DNA of 51,617 nt, from contig JAUIJR010000002.1 in NCBI GenBank assembly GCA_030431075.1, forward strand, positions 1 to 51,617. Reading direction: 5' to 3'. Numbering within the stretch: position 1 is the first letter of the stretch; the number at the start of each line of letters is the position of its first letter. The notes under the pieces are model-generated. The model saw only the letters and a program-made list of their open reading frames with translations. It did not search any database and had not been told where the DNA came from. The translations under genes and the position numbers were made by a program. Source of the DNA: Polyangia bacterium. GTDB lineage: Bacteria; Myxococcota_A; Polyangia; Nannocystales; Nannocystaceae. Positions 7,987 through 17,184 of the stretch are shown in pieces.

Positions 7987-9431
7987 ACCTCGCCGTCGTC
8001 GCCGCGACCACCGCCCGCATCTTGATGCTGGTGGCGACGATGATGCTCGCCCCCCTGGGTTTTGCGATCTGGGACGGGCAGGCGCGGACCATCGCGGCCT
8101 ACGCGGCGGCCCTGGTGACGACGATGCTTTGTTCTTTGGTCTTGGGGCAGCTGGGCAAGCACGCGCCCAAGACCCTTCACCGCAAGGACGCGCTCGGCAG
8201 CGTGGCCCTGACCTGGCTGTGCTTGGGCCTTTTCGGTGGGCTGCCCTTCGTGGTCGAAGGATCGATCCTCAACCCCGCGGCGGCGATCTTCGAGGCGGTC
8301 TCGGGCTTCACGACCACCGGCGCGACCGTCGTCTCCGATATCGACAATCTCTCGCGCGCGACCAATTTTTGGCGCTGCCAGATGCACTGGATCGGCGGCA
8401 TGGGTGTCGTCGTCCTCTTCGTCGCCGTCTTTCCGCAGTTGGGCGTGGGCGCCAAGCACCTGTTCAAGTCCGAGGTCCCCGGCCCGATCACCGAGGGTCT
8501 GCGTCCGCGCATCAAGCAGACGGCCGTGGCCTTATGGTGGATCTACGGCGGACTCACGGCCCTCGAGACCCTCTTGTTGGTGCTCGCCGGCATGCCCTTG
8601 TTCGACGCCATCTGCCACGCGATGTCGACCCTCGGCACGGGGGGCTTCTCGTCCAAGGGGGCCAGCATCGGCGCCTACCAAAATCCCGTCGTCGACTGGA
8701 TCGTCGCGGTCTTCATGTTGATCGCGGGCGTGAACTTCGGCCTCTACTACGGCCTGATCCGTGGCCGGTGGCGGGACCTCGTGCGCAACTACGAGCTGCG
8801 CTTTTACCTGGCGGTCAACGTGGCGGTGATCTTGATCATCGGCTTTTTGATCATGCCGACCCACGCCAACCAGCCCCTCGAGTCCTTGCGCGCGGCGAGC
8901 TTCCAGACCCTGGCCGTCACCACGACGACGGGCTTCATGACCGAGGACTTCGACACCTACCCGGATGTCGCGCGCTACCTCTTGTTCTTGTGCATGTTCA
9001 TGGGCGGCTGCGCGGGCTCGACGGCGGGAGGGATCAAGGCCTCGCGCGTCTTCGTGTTGCTTCGATTGGCCGCGAGCGAGGTCCGAACCTTGCTGCGCCC
9101 GCACGACGTCACGACCATTCGCCTGGGCACCTCGACCGTGCCGAGGGCCGTCGCCTACGCGATCTTGGTCTTCGTCGTGACCTACTTTTTGATCTTCGCC
9201 GTCGTCTCCGCCTGCTTGGTGGTGATGGGCCTGGATCTGCTCACGGCGATGAGCGCGACCGTCGCCTGCTTGTCCAGTGTCGGCCCCGGCCTGGCCGGGG
9301 TGGGCCCCACGCAAAACTTCATGTTCATCCCCGAGGCCGGGCAGCTGCTGCTGAGCTTTTGCATGATCGCCGGCCGCCTCGAGATCTTCGCCTTGTTGGC
9401 CGTCTTTTCACCGGAGTGTTGGCGCCGCTAG
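7983..9431 (+). CDS. trkH: TrkH, potassium-translocating subunit
   Basis: This 482-residue protein carries the four pseudo-repeated pore loops of the Trk/Ktr/HKT superfamily. The selectivity-filter glycines sit in 'SGFTTTGAT', 'STLGTGGFSS', 'VTTTTGFMTED' and 'SSVGPGLAGVGP'. Length and order match TrkH (about 483 residues). A conserved 'GGCAGSTAGGIKASR' lies after the third loop, as in other TrkH proteins. It moves K+ inward across the cytoplasmic membrane, with TrkA as its gate. It overlaps trkA by 4 bases and is followed 13 bases later by a second antiporter-like gene, so uptake and release proteins for monovalent cations are cotranscribed. Confidence 0.93.
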   Translation: MNLAVVAATTARILMLVATMMLAPLGFAIWDGQARTIAAYAAALVTTMLCSLVLGQLGKHAPKTLHRKDALGSVALTWLCLGLFGGLPFVVEGSILNPAAAIFEAVSGFTTTGATVVSDIDNLSRATNFWRCQMHWIGGMGVVVLFVAVFPQLGVGAKHLFKSEVPGPITEGLRPRIKQTAVALWWIYGGLTALETLLLVLAGMPLFDAICHAMSTLGTGGFSSKGASIGAYQNPVVDWIVAVFMLIAGVNFGLYYGLIRGRWRDLVRNYELRFYLAVNVAVILIIGFLIMPTHANQPLESLRAASFQTLAVTTTTGFMTEDFDTYPDVARYLLFLCMFMGGCAGSTAGGIKASRVFVLLRLAASEVRTLLRPHDVTTIRLGTSTVPRAVAYAILVFVVTYFLIFAVVSACLVVMGLDLLTAMSATVACLSSVGPGLAGVGPTQNFMFIPEAGQLLLSFCMIAGRLEIFALLAVFSPECWRR

Positions 9432-9444
9432 GCGCGAGGGAGTC

Positions 9445-12400
9445 ATGAGGCGCATATTCGTCGTACTGCTCCTGCTGAGCGTCATGCTCGGGCTCAAGGT
9501 GCTCGGCGCCGGCTCGGACGAGGCGCGCTCGATGACCCTGGCCGCGATCGGCTTCGTGGTCTTGGCCGCCTTCGCCTTCGCCGAGCTCGGCAGCCGCTGG
9601 AAGCTCCCGAAGGTCACCGGCTACATCATCGCCGGCGCGCTGATGGGGCCCTTCGCCATCGGCGTGCTTTCGCCCACGGTGGTCGAGGACCTCGGCATGT
9701 TCAACACCCTGGCCGTCGGGCTCATCGCCACCACGGCCGGGCTCGAGCTCGAGGTCGCGGCGATCCGTCGCGTGCTCAAGACCCTGCTCGCCACGATCCT
9801 CGCTAAACTCTTTTTGGCCTCGGGCTTGGTCTTCGTCTTCGTCTACCTCGTGGCCCCCCAAACGGGGCTGGATCTCGTGGCCGGGGGCGCCTTGGCGCTC
9901 GCCTTGGTCATGGGGGCGGTGGCCATCGGTACCTCGCCGGCCGTGACCTTGGCGGTGATCGAAGAGACCAAGGCCAAAGGGCGGCTCTCGGACCTCGTGC
10001 TGGCCGCGGCCGTATTCAAAGACGTGGTGGTCGTGGTGGCCTTGGCCTTGGCCCTGGCCATCGCCAAGCCCGCCGTCGGGGGCGGCGAGTTCTCGGGCGC
10101 GGCCTTGTTGCACGTCGGCCAGGAGATCCTGGTCTCGATCGCCGCCGGCGGCTTGCTCGGCGTGATCTTGCTGCTCTACATGCGCTTCATCGGCGCCGAG
10201 ATGCTGCTCTTCGTCGCGGCCATGGTGCTGGTCGTGGCCGAGATCAGCCACGCCTTGCACCTCGAGCTCCTCTTGGTGTTCATCGCGGCCGGCTTCGTGG
10301 TGCGCAACTTCTCGCATCGCGAGCACCAGCTCTTGGATCCGCTGCAACGCGTCTCCTTGCCCGTCTTCGTGATCTTCTTCGCCAACGCCGGCGCGAACGT
10401 CGACCTGCAAGCGGCGTGGGCCGTGTTGCCCGTCGCCCTCGGCGTCGTCGTCGTGCGCGCCTTGGGTTACTTCGGCTCCGCCGCCCTGGGCGGGCGCATT
10501 GGCGAAGAAGAGCCGGCGGTGCGCAAGTGGGCCTGGGCGGCCTACATCCCCCAAGCGGGTGTTGCGCTCGGCCTGATCGGACTCGCGGCCGAGGGCCTGC
10601 CCACCTTGCGCGAGTCGGTGTGGAACTTGGGGATGGCCGTCGTCGCCTTGAACCTGCTGATCGGTCCGGTGCTCGCGCGCATCGCCTTGGGTCAGGCGGG
10701 GGAGACGGCCGAAGCCAAGAGCGGCAGCGAAGCCGAGGTCGAAGAGGGCGAGCGCGTCGGCCTGCCCATGGTCCTCGAAGCGCAGCTACGCGGGGTGCAG
10801 CGCACGGTCGATCGGGCCTTCGGCACCTTGGGCTCGCGCAGCCTTCGCCCCGTGCTGCGCGAGGGCCTGCTCGCCTTGAAGCAGCGGATCGGCGACGAGG
10901 GGCTTTCGGAGCTGCCCGAGCCGGACGCCGAGGCGCTCGAGCGCCTGAGCGCCGGCCTCGAGGGCTGCTACGTCACCGTACGCGACGAACTCTTGCGCCT
11001 GCCCGTCGAGCGGGTCGTCCCGCTGAGCCGCGAAGAGCTGGCGATTCGCGAGGACGATGACTTTTGGACGCGGATCGCCCTGCGCTTGCGTCGTTTCGCG
11101 TGGTGGTTGCCGGGTCGGACACGCCGGCGACGCGTCCCGGTCCGCGTCGCGGCCCGCTACGTGGTCGAGCCGCTGGTGGTCGACGCGCTGGTGGAAGCCG
11201 CACGCAACTACATGCGCGTGCGCGCCCGCGCCTACGAAGAGATGCGCCGGGTCGCGCGGGGCACGGTCGATCCCCAAAGCGCGAAGGAGTCGCTCGAGGC
11301 GCTCACCGACAACCTCCGTCAGCGCCAAAAGCGGGTGCGCGACGACCTCGAGCGCCGCATCGACCGCGAGCTCTCGCGGGCCCTGGCCGATCTCGACGCG
11401 CCCCGTCGACGCGTGCGCAGCGTTCGCTTCTCGCGCGTGCACGGGCAAGTCGAAGGTGGACTCGCGGCGCTGCGCAACGAGCTCGAGGCCTGGCACGAGC
11501 GCGACGAAGCCCTGCGTGGCGCGGTCGAGTACACGCGCGGCGGCGAGACCCTGCTGCGCGAGATCGAGATCAAGCTGCTCGACGAGTTTGGGGCGCGGGT
11601 CCGCAAGGCCCACGAAGCCCAGGTCGAAGAGCTCGAGGCCGCCCTCGAGCGTCTGGCCCCGCTGCGGGCCGAGCTCGAGGGGGGCGAGGGGGTGGATTTC
11701 GACGCGATGACCGTGCGCTTCGCGGCCTTGGTGCCCAAGCCGGCCCAAAAGCGCATGAGCTCGCTCGAGCAGCGCTTGCAGGGGCCGGCCGCGCGCCAGA
11801 CCATCGAATCACGGGCGCGGGCCGTCGTCGGGTCGATGAGTCACAGTGGGACCGCGACGGTCGCCGCCGATCGTCTGGCCGACGCCGAGCGCCCGGCCGC
11901 GGCCGCCATCGCGCCTTTGGACATGCAGTCGGTCTTCGAGCGCGTGTTCTTGGCGCACATGCTGCCCGCGGTCGAGGAGGCCACGACCGCGGCGAGCAAC
12001 TCAGTGTCCCAAGTCGCCCGAGACTGGCGCGACGTGGTGCGTGCGCTCACCGTCACCGCCGATCTCGGCCAGGGCGAACAAAGCGACGCCGAGCGGGTCG
12101 CGCAGCTTTTTGGGGCTACCGAGCGTGCGGCGGCGGGCTTGGCCGCGGCGGTCGAGCGGGCCAAGCGGGACCACGAAGAGGCCATGACGGCGCTGCATCA
12201 GGTGGTGGCGCGAGGGCGTGACGAACTCTCGGCTGCGCTCTCGCACGTCGGCGCCGACGGGCGGCGTCATGGCGCGCGCGTGGGCTCGCTGAGTGAGCGC
12301 CTGGCCTTGCGTCGAGATCAGCTGCGTCGCAACTGGACCCGCTTTCGCTCTTGGGTCGGCCGCTTGTTGACCGACGGCACCACCGGCGCTTGGGCGCAGC

Positions 12401-13530
12401 AGTACCGCATGCGGGGCAGCGGCGAGGTCATCGACGCGCGGGCCATTCGCGGCTTCTTGTCCCAACGCGCGGCGGAGGATCCGGCCGAGATCCCGCAGGT
12501 GCTCGAGCGCCTCTTCGACGGCTCGTCGGTCACCGACCCGCGCCTGTTCGTACTTCACGGCGAGGAGCTTCAGCGCATCGTCACGGCCGAGCGGGCCTGG
12601 GCCCGCGGGCGCGGCAGCGGGGCGACGGCCGTCATCGGCGGCCCGGGGGTGGGCAAGAGCAGCTTGCTCTCCATCGCGCGCCTGCGCATCTCGACGCGGC
12701 GGGTGGTGCTCTTGCGCCGCGGAGGCCGACACCAGCAGATCGGTTTGTGGGCGGCCTTGGCCAAGGAGCTCGGGGTCACCCCGGAGCGTCTGGCCGAGGT
12801 GCTCGCGCGCGACAAGACGGCCGTGCTCATCGACGACTTGCAGTCCTGGTTCCCGCCGACGCCGGCCGGGATCGAAGAGCTCTCGCGCTTCGCGGATCTG
12901 GTCACGGCCACGCACAAGACGACCTTTTGGGTGGTGACCCTCGACCACTCCATGGTCGAGGCGCTGGCCGGTGCGCACTCGCTGCTCACCGTCTTCGAGA
13001 ACGTGGTCAAGCTGCGCGCGGCCAGCCCGAGCGAGCTCGAGCAAGCCCTCGTCGCCCGTCACGACACGGCCGGCGTCGAGCTGGAGATCGAGGCTGCGGG
13101 CCTGACCCGCGTGCTCCCGCGCTTTGGCCCGCGGCTGGCCCAGCGCGCCTTGATGCAGCTGCTGGCCACCACCGCGCACGGGAGTTTGCGGGCGGCGCAC
13201 CGCCTGTGGCGCGCGCACCTGGTCGTCGACGAAGAAGGGCGCGCCCACAGCCGCGGCCTGCGCGTGCTCGAGGCGGCGATGCCCTTCGTGCGCACCTTCG
13301 ACGCCACGACCGTCGGCGTATTGGTCTTGCTCGCGCGCCACGACGCCCTCAACGCCGAAGAGCTGGCCACGGCGGCCGGCGAGCCCTTGGCCGAAGTTCA
13401 GCGACGCTTGGTGAAGCTCGAGGCGGCGACCTTGGTCACCCAAAACGACAAGCGCTTCAACCTCAACCCGGATCTGCGTGACGACCTCTACGCAGCCCTC
13501 GCCGAGGTCGGCGCCTTGGAGGCGGCATGA
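9445..13530 (+). CDS. CPA2/Kef-like antiporter fused to a long helical region and a C-terminal ATPase
   Basis: This 1361-residue protein has an unusual layout. Residues 1 to about 420 form a full CPA2 antiporter with about a dozen membrane segments: 'GYIIAGALMGPF', 'GLELEV', the discontinuous-helix motif 'GTSPAVTLAVIEE', and 'VFKDVVV' with Lys192-Asp193 where KefC has Gln-Asp. Residues 430-1010 are soluble, Arg/Glu-rich and largely helical, probably coiled coil. A P-loop ATPase follows, with Walker A GGPGVGKSS at 1065-1073 and Walker B VLIDD with Asp1130-Asp1131. The last 50 residues ('LNAEELATAAGEPLAEVQRRLVKLEAATLV') look like a winged helix. Kef proteins normally end in an RCK (TrkA-N) domain, and here the ATPase takes that place. 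The gene overlaps the following MscS gene by 4 bases. The likely role is K+/H+ exchange controlled by nucleotide or a bound partner. Confidence 0.82.
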   Translation: MRRIFVVLLLLSVMLGLKVLGAGSDEARSMTLAAIGFVVLAAFAFAELGSRWKLPKVTGYIIAGALMGPFAIGVLSPTVVEDLGMFNTLAVGLIATTAGLELEVAAIRRVLKTLLATILAKLFLASGLVFVFVYLVAPQTGLDLVAGGALALALVMGAVAIGTSPAVTLAVIEETKAKGRLSDLVLAAAVFKDVVVVVALALALAIAKPAVGGGEFSGAALLHVGQEILVSIAAGGLLGVILLLYMRFIGAEMLLFVAAMVLVVAEISHALHLELLLVFIAAGFVVRNFSHREHQLLDPLQRVSLPVFVIFFANAGANVDLQAAWAVLPVALGVVVVRALGYFGSAALGGRIGEEEPAVRKWAWAAYIPQAGVALGLIGLAAEGLPTLRESVWNLGMAVVALNLLIGPVLARIALGQAGETAEAKSGSEAEVEEGERVGLPMVLEAQLRGVQRTVDRAFGTLGSRSLRPVLREGLLALKQRIGDEGLSELPEPDAEALERLSAGLEGCYVTVRDELLRLPVERVVPLSREELAIREDDDFWTRIALRLRRFAWWLPGRTRRRRVPVRVAARYVVEPLVVDALVEAARNYMRVRARAYEEMRRVARGTVDPQSAKESLEALTDNLRQRQKRVRDDLERRIDRELSRALADLDAPRRRVRSVRFSRVHGQVEGGLAALRNELEAWHERDEALRGAVEYTRGGETLLREIEIKLLDEFGARVRKAHEAQVEELEAALERLAPLRAELEGGEGVDFDAMTVRFAALVPKPAQKRMSSLEQRLQGPAARQTIESRARAVVGSMSHSGTATVAADRLADAERPAAAAIAPLDMQSVFERVFLAHMLPAVEEATTAASNSVSQVARDWRDVVRALTVTADLGQGEQSDAERVAQLFGATERAAAGLAAAVERAKRDHEEAMTALHQVVARGRDELSAALSHVGADGRRHGARVGSLSERLALRRDQLRRNWTRFRSWVGRLLTDGTTGAWAQQYRMRGSGEVIDARAIRGFLSQRAAEDPAEIPQVLERLFDGSSVTDPRLFVLHGEELQRIVTAERAWARGRGSGATAVIGGPGVGKSSLLSIARLRISTRRVVLLRRGGRHQQIGLWAALAKELGVTPERLAEVLARDKTAVLIDDLQSWFPPTPAGIEELSRFADLVTATHKTTFWVVTLDHSMVEALAGAHSLLTVFENVVKLRAASPSELEQALVARHDTAGVELEIEAAGLTRVLPRFGPRLAQRALMQLLATTAHGSLRAAHRLWRAHLVVDEEGRAHSRGLRVLEAAMPFVRTFDATTVGVLVLLARHDALNAEELATAAGEPLAEVQRRLVKLEAATLVTQNDKRFNLNPDLRDDLYAALAEVGALEAA

Positions 13531-14345
13531 GTCCGGACTTTCTCGAGCTGCCTACGCTGCCGCCGGCTCCCGAGCTGAGCTGGTACGAGCGAGAGCTCGA
13601 CGGCCTCATCGAGGTTCTCGGCTGGTCCTTCGCGCTGCGCGTGCTGATCGGCTTCGTCCTCTTCTTGCTCTTGTACCGGGCGGCGGCCTGGGTCCCGCGC
13701 TTGCTGTGGCGTGTGGGCCTCGACCGCCAGCGGCGCGCGGCCTCCTTGGCCTCGATGATCGGCCTGAGCATCTTGGCCATCGGCTTCGTGTGGGAGCTGC
13801 GGCCGCTGTTCGAGGTCGCCCCGACGATTACCTTGGTCTTGCTCGCGGGCACGCTCTTCGCGAGCGCCGTGGCCTTCCCGACCTTCGTGCAGTCCTTTTT
13901 CGCGGGCGCGCGCCTGGCCACCCGCGGGCGCCTGATCGAAGGCCAGCAGATCGAGGTCGACGGCGTGCGTGGCACCGTGCGGCGCATCGGCCTACTCGAG
14001 ACCACCTTGCGCATGACCGATGGCGCGACGGTACACGTGCCCAACCATCACTTCGCCAAGTCGAAGCTCAAGGTCTTGCGGGCGCAGCACGCCGCGCTGG
14101 TCGAGGTCGAGGTGCGGGTCGACGGCGAGCTGAGCGACGTGCAGCTCGAGCGTCTGCGGGCGGCGGTCTACTTGAGTCCTTATCGCCGCGTGGGCACGCG
14201 CCCGGCCGTCGACGAGAGCGCGCGGGATCGCGGCCGCATCAAAGTCGACTTGCAGACCTGGGCGACACGCGACGCCGACATGGTGCGTCGCGCCCTGCGA
14301 CGGGTCGTACTCGAGAGCTTGGAGGTCAAAGATGAGGCGGGTTGA
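13527..14345 (+). CDS. MscS family small mechanosensitive channel
   Basis: The 272-residue protein has hydrophobic segments near residues 30-50, 70-90 and 95-118. The last has the Ala/Gly-rich make-up of the MscS pore helix ('LAGTLFASAVAFPTFVQSFFAGARL' region). It is followed by the beta domain signature 'GQQIEVDGVRGTVRRIGLLETTLRMTDGATVHVPNHHF'. The C-terminal alpha/beta domain is present, though shorter than in E. coli MscS (286 residues). Such channels open under membrane tension to release solutes after osmotic downshock. It begins inside the stop of the antiporter-ATPase gene, so the two are made together, which supports a joint role in ion release. The next gene starts 14 bases before its end. 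Confidence 0.85.
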   Translation: MSPDFLELPTLPPAPELSWYERELDGLIEVLGWSFALRVLIGFVLFLLLYRAAAWVPRLLWRVGLDRQRRAASLASMIGLSILAIGFVWELRPLFEVAPTITLVLLAGTLFASAVAFPTFVQSFFAGARLATRGRLIEGQQIEVDGVRGTVRRIGLLETTLRMTDGATVHVPNHHFAKSKLKVLRAQHAALVEVEVRVDGELSDVQLERLRAAVYLSPYRRVGTRPAVDESARDRGRIKVDLQTWATRDADMVRRALRRVVLESLEVKDEAG

Positions 14346-15879
14346 GCGACGCGTCGGAAGCCTGCGCACCGTAGTGGCCCTCGTGGGCCTGGCCCTGGCC
14401 GCGACGGCGTGCAAGATCGAGAAGGCCGGAAGCGTCGAGTGGGATGCCGCCGTGCCCCCGCGTTCCTTGCTCGACGACCTCCCGGCCATCCCCGCCTTGT
14501 TGAGCTCGGAGGAGAGCCTGGAGTCCGTGGTGCGCGAGGAGATCTCGCAGATGCAGCGGGCCGAGTCGCCCCTCGAGGCGCTCCAAGCTCGCCTCGAGGC
14601 CTTCTCGATGGTGCCGGCCGGCCGTGGTGGCGGCTGGTTCTTCGAGGTCGAGGTCGAACGGATCGCCACCGTCGAGGCCAACTTGCGGGTGCCCGTGGGC
14701 GAGGCGGGTGCGCTCGTCGAGGTCGAGGGCGTGCACCTGCGGCGTCGCCGAGCTCGGAATTGGCGCGGGCAAGGGCGCGTGGTCAAGGCGGGCAAGGGCC
14801 TGGCCGACCGCGCGAGTGGCCACGACGACTACCTCGGCAAGCAGGTGGCCGGCGCCATCGCAGTGGTGGACTGGGGCGCGCCCGAGGGCCTCGAGGCGGC
14901 CAAGGGTTGGACGGTCGCCGAGCGCATGCAGCACAAGTTCGAGGCCGCACTGGATGCGGGCGCGATCGCCTGCTTGATCCGAGTGCCCGAGACCGAGATG
15001 GCCAAGGCGGCCGAGTACCTGCCCTTGGCCCAAGACGAGGCGCGACGCCGCGACGAGCCGGCGCGTCCCCAACTCGAGTTCGAGGGCTTGGTCTCCGAAG
15101 CGATCGCGCTCCCCGAAGGCGGCATGGTCGAGGTCGCGGTCGAGACGGAGTCCGAGTGGATGCAGCATCGCTTGCTGCTCGCGCGCGCGGTCGGGGCCGA
15201 ACAAGCCGAGCGCAACGTGACTTTGGTGATGGAGTCGGGGCCTTCGGGCGGCGAGCGCTGGGGCTACGAACTCGCGACCTTGGCCGTGCTCGGCCACCAG
15301 CTGCAGGACTACCTGGCCCATGGCATCCGCCTGCGCCGCTCGATCACCGTGGTGGTCTTGCCGCAGGGCGCCCCGATCGAGGAGATGACGCGGGCACTGC
15401 TCGAGTACGGGCCCTTGCCCCCGCAGAACATGTCGAGCGCGATCGTCTTGCGCGAGTTCACCGGCGCGGCGGCTTCACATCGCCTCCACGTCTACGGGGC
15501 CGATCGCTCCGAGATCGGGGCGCGCCTCGAGGAGATCGCTTTGCCTTTGGGCTGGCTGCCCATCGAAGAAGAAGAGGGGCACCTCGACGAGGTCGCCTTC
15601 ATCGATGTCGGCGTGCCGACCCTGGGCCTGAGCCGGGCCGACGAGTTGGTGCCCCCGGACCCGGCGCGTTGGGCCGAGAGCGTCACGGCGGAGAGCCGCG
15701 TCTTGTTGCGGCTGGTCCTGCGACTGGCCCGCGAGGCTCAGCCGGTCCGTCTCGTCGAGACGCAGGCCAGCACGGTGCCGGCCGAGGCGCCGACGTCGAC
15801 CCCCAGCCGCGAGGCCACCCCGGACCCCGGCGAGGCGCCCGACGCCCCGGCGACTACGGACGACGCGCCCACACCGTGA
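14332..15879 (+). CDS. Lipoprotein with a peptidase-M28/PA-like layout, probably catalytically degenerate
   Basis: The 515-residue product has a lipoprotein signal with the lipobox at Cys27 (ATAC). A Shine-Dalgarno-like GGAGG sits 8 bases before its ATG. Residues 130-260 resemble a protease-associated (PA) domain ('QVAGAIAVVDWG...GAIACLIRVPE'). Residues 270-470 have the alternating strand-helix order of M28 zinc aminopeptidases: 'RNVTLVMESGPSGGERWGYELATLAVLGHQL', 'SITVVVLPQGA', 'AFIDVGVPTLGLSRADE'. The usual metal ligands (H-D and the E-E pair) are not evident, so it may be a non-catalytic binding protein. The tail is Pro/Thr/Ala-rich. It is the last gene of the ion operon, overlapping the MscS gene, and its stop overlaps the convergent FG-GAP gene by 26 bases. 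Confidence 0.6.
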   Translation: MRRVERRVGSLRTVVALVGLALAATACKIEKAGSVEWDAAVPPRSLLDDLPAIPALLSSEESLESVVREEISQMQRAESPLEALQARLEAFSMVPAGRGGGWFFEVEVERIATVEANLRVPVGEAGALVEVEGVHLRRRRARNWRGQGRVVKAGKGLADRASGHDDYLGKQVAGAIAVVDWGAPEGLEAAKGWTVAERMQHKFEAALDAGAIACLIRVPETEMAKAAEYLPLAQDEARRRDEPARPQLEFEGLVSEAIALPEGGMVEVAVETESEWMQHRLLLARAVGAEQAERNVTLVMESGPSGGERWGYELATLAVLGHQLQDYLAHGIRLRRSITVVVLPQGAPIEEMTRALLEYGPLPPQNMSSAIVLREFTGAAASHRLHVYGADRSEIGARLEEIALPLGWLPIEEEEGHLDEVAFIDVGVPTLGLSRADELVPPDPARWAESVTAESRVLLRLVLRLAREAQPVRLVETQASTVPAEAPTSTPSREATPDPGEAPDAPATTDDAPTP

Positions 15880-17080
15880 TCCGGCCGCCGAGGTTGCTGG
15901 CGACCGCGATCTCGGGCCGCCCGTCGCCGTCGAGGTCGCCCGCGCGCACGCTGATCGGCTGGGCGGGCAGGTCGTAGAGCTCGAAGTCGAGGAAGCCGCC
16001 GTCGCCGCCTCCGCGCAGCACCATCAGCTGACTCGGCCCGTGCAAGACGACGGCCGCATCGAGGGCGCCGTCGCCGTCGAAGTCGGCGAGGTCGACGTCG
16101 TAGGGCGAGATGCCGGTGGGGAAGGCGGCCGGGCTCTCGAAGGCTCCATCGCCGCGCCCCCGCGAGCTCGTGACGACGTCTTCGTCGAAGTTGGTGGTGA
16201 CCGCATCGAGGAAGCCATCGCCGTCGAGGTCGCCGAGGGCGAAGGCGCGGGGGCCGGCGCCGACGAGCAGCGACGCGCGCAGGTCGAAGTCGCCGCCGCC
16301 CAGGCCGAGGCGCGAGCCGAGCTCACCCGACTCGCGGTCGATCGAGACGAGGTCCAAGCGCCCGTCTTCGTCGAGATCGGCGAGCGCGACTTGGTAGGGA
16401 TCGGCCCCCGTCGGGAGCTGCGCAGTCTCGGTGAGGCCGCCGGCCTCGTACTCGTAGACGCGGATCACATCGTCGTTCTCGACGGCGCTGACGAGATCGA
16501 GGTCGCCGTCGCCGTCGAGGTCACCGAAGCTCAGCGAGCGGGGCCCGCTGCCCCCGGGCACCCAACCCGGGGGCGGGTAGACGCCGACCGGATCTGCGTG
16601 CGCGACGGCGACGCCGCCCAGCACGATGCTGGCGACGCCGAGATCCAGATCTCCGTCGGCGTCCACGTCCGCGGCTCGAAGGTCTCGAAGCCCGGGGCCG
16701 AGGCTCAGCGCCACGGCGTCGGCGAAGCTGCCGTCGCCCGCGCCGCGGTACCAGTAGGCCCCGTCGGCGGTCAGACCCAAGGCGATCAGATCGAGCGCGT
16801 CGTCGGCGTCGAGGTCCGCGAGGCGAACCGTGGTGGGCGGCACCGCCACCGGCAAGCTGGCGATCTCGACGAAGCAGTACTCGCCGAGCTCGTCGATGCC
16901 GTCGTCGCACTCTGGGGCTGGACCGCTCTCCTCGGAGCTCTCGGCTTCGGTCTCGGTCTCGGCTTCGGTCTCGGTCCCGGCTTCGCTCTCGGGGTCTTCG
17001 GAGGCCGCGCTCTCGGCCTCGGACTCCCCGGACTTCGGCGCACCGCTGCAGCCCCCCACGAAAAGGGCAAGCAGCCACAT
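15854..17080 (-). CDS. FG-GAP/VCBS-repeat lipoprotein (seven-bladed propeller)
   Basis: This product of about 408 residues has a very short lipoprotein signal ending at Cys11 (VGGC). An acidic Ser/Thr/Glu/Ala linker follows, then a short 'ECDDGIDELGEYC' cysteine segment. The rest carries seven copies of the calcium-binding FG-GAP signature: DLDADDALDL, DVDADGDLDL, DLDGDGDLDL, DLDEDGRLDL, DLDGDGFLDA, DFDGDGALDA and DLDGDGRPEI. This fits a seven-bladed integrin-like beta-propeller on the cell surface. The linker style is common in Nannocystaceae lipoproteins. The ATG at 17080 has AGGA 10 bases upstream. A GTG at 17116 would add a basic n-region (VKLVRPARR) and is a good alternative start. The ligand is unknown. 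Confidence 0.8.
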   Translation of the reverse strand: MWLLALFVGGCSGAPKSGESEAESAASEDPESEAGTETEAETETEAESSEESGPAPECDDGIDELGEYCFVEIASLPVAVPPTTVRLADLDADDALDLIALGLTADGAYWYRGAGDGSFADAVALSLGPGLRDLRAADVDADGDLDLGVASIVLGGVAVAHADPVGVYPPPGWVPGGSGPRSLSFGDLDGDGDLDLVSAVENDDVIRVYEYEAGGLTETAQLPTGADPYQVALADLDEDGRLDLVSIDRESGELGSRLGLGGGDFDLRASLLVGAGPRAFALGDLDGDGFLDAVTTNFDEDVVTSSRGRGDGAFESPAAFPTGISPYDVDLADFDGDGALDAAVVLHGPSQLMVLRGGGDGGFLDFELYDLPAQPISVRAGDLDGDGRPEIAVASNLGGRITVWARRP

Positions 17081-17184
17081 CGGCGTCGTCCTGCGCGCGG
17101 GTCGCACGAGTTTCACGCTAGCACGCCGCCGACACCGAACGCGCGCCCTCGCCGGGAGGAAGCCGATCGCTTCGCGCGTGAGCT

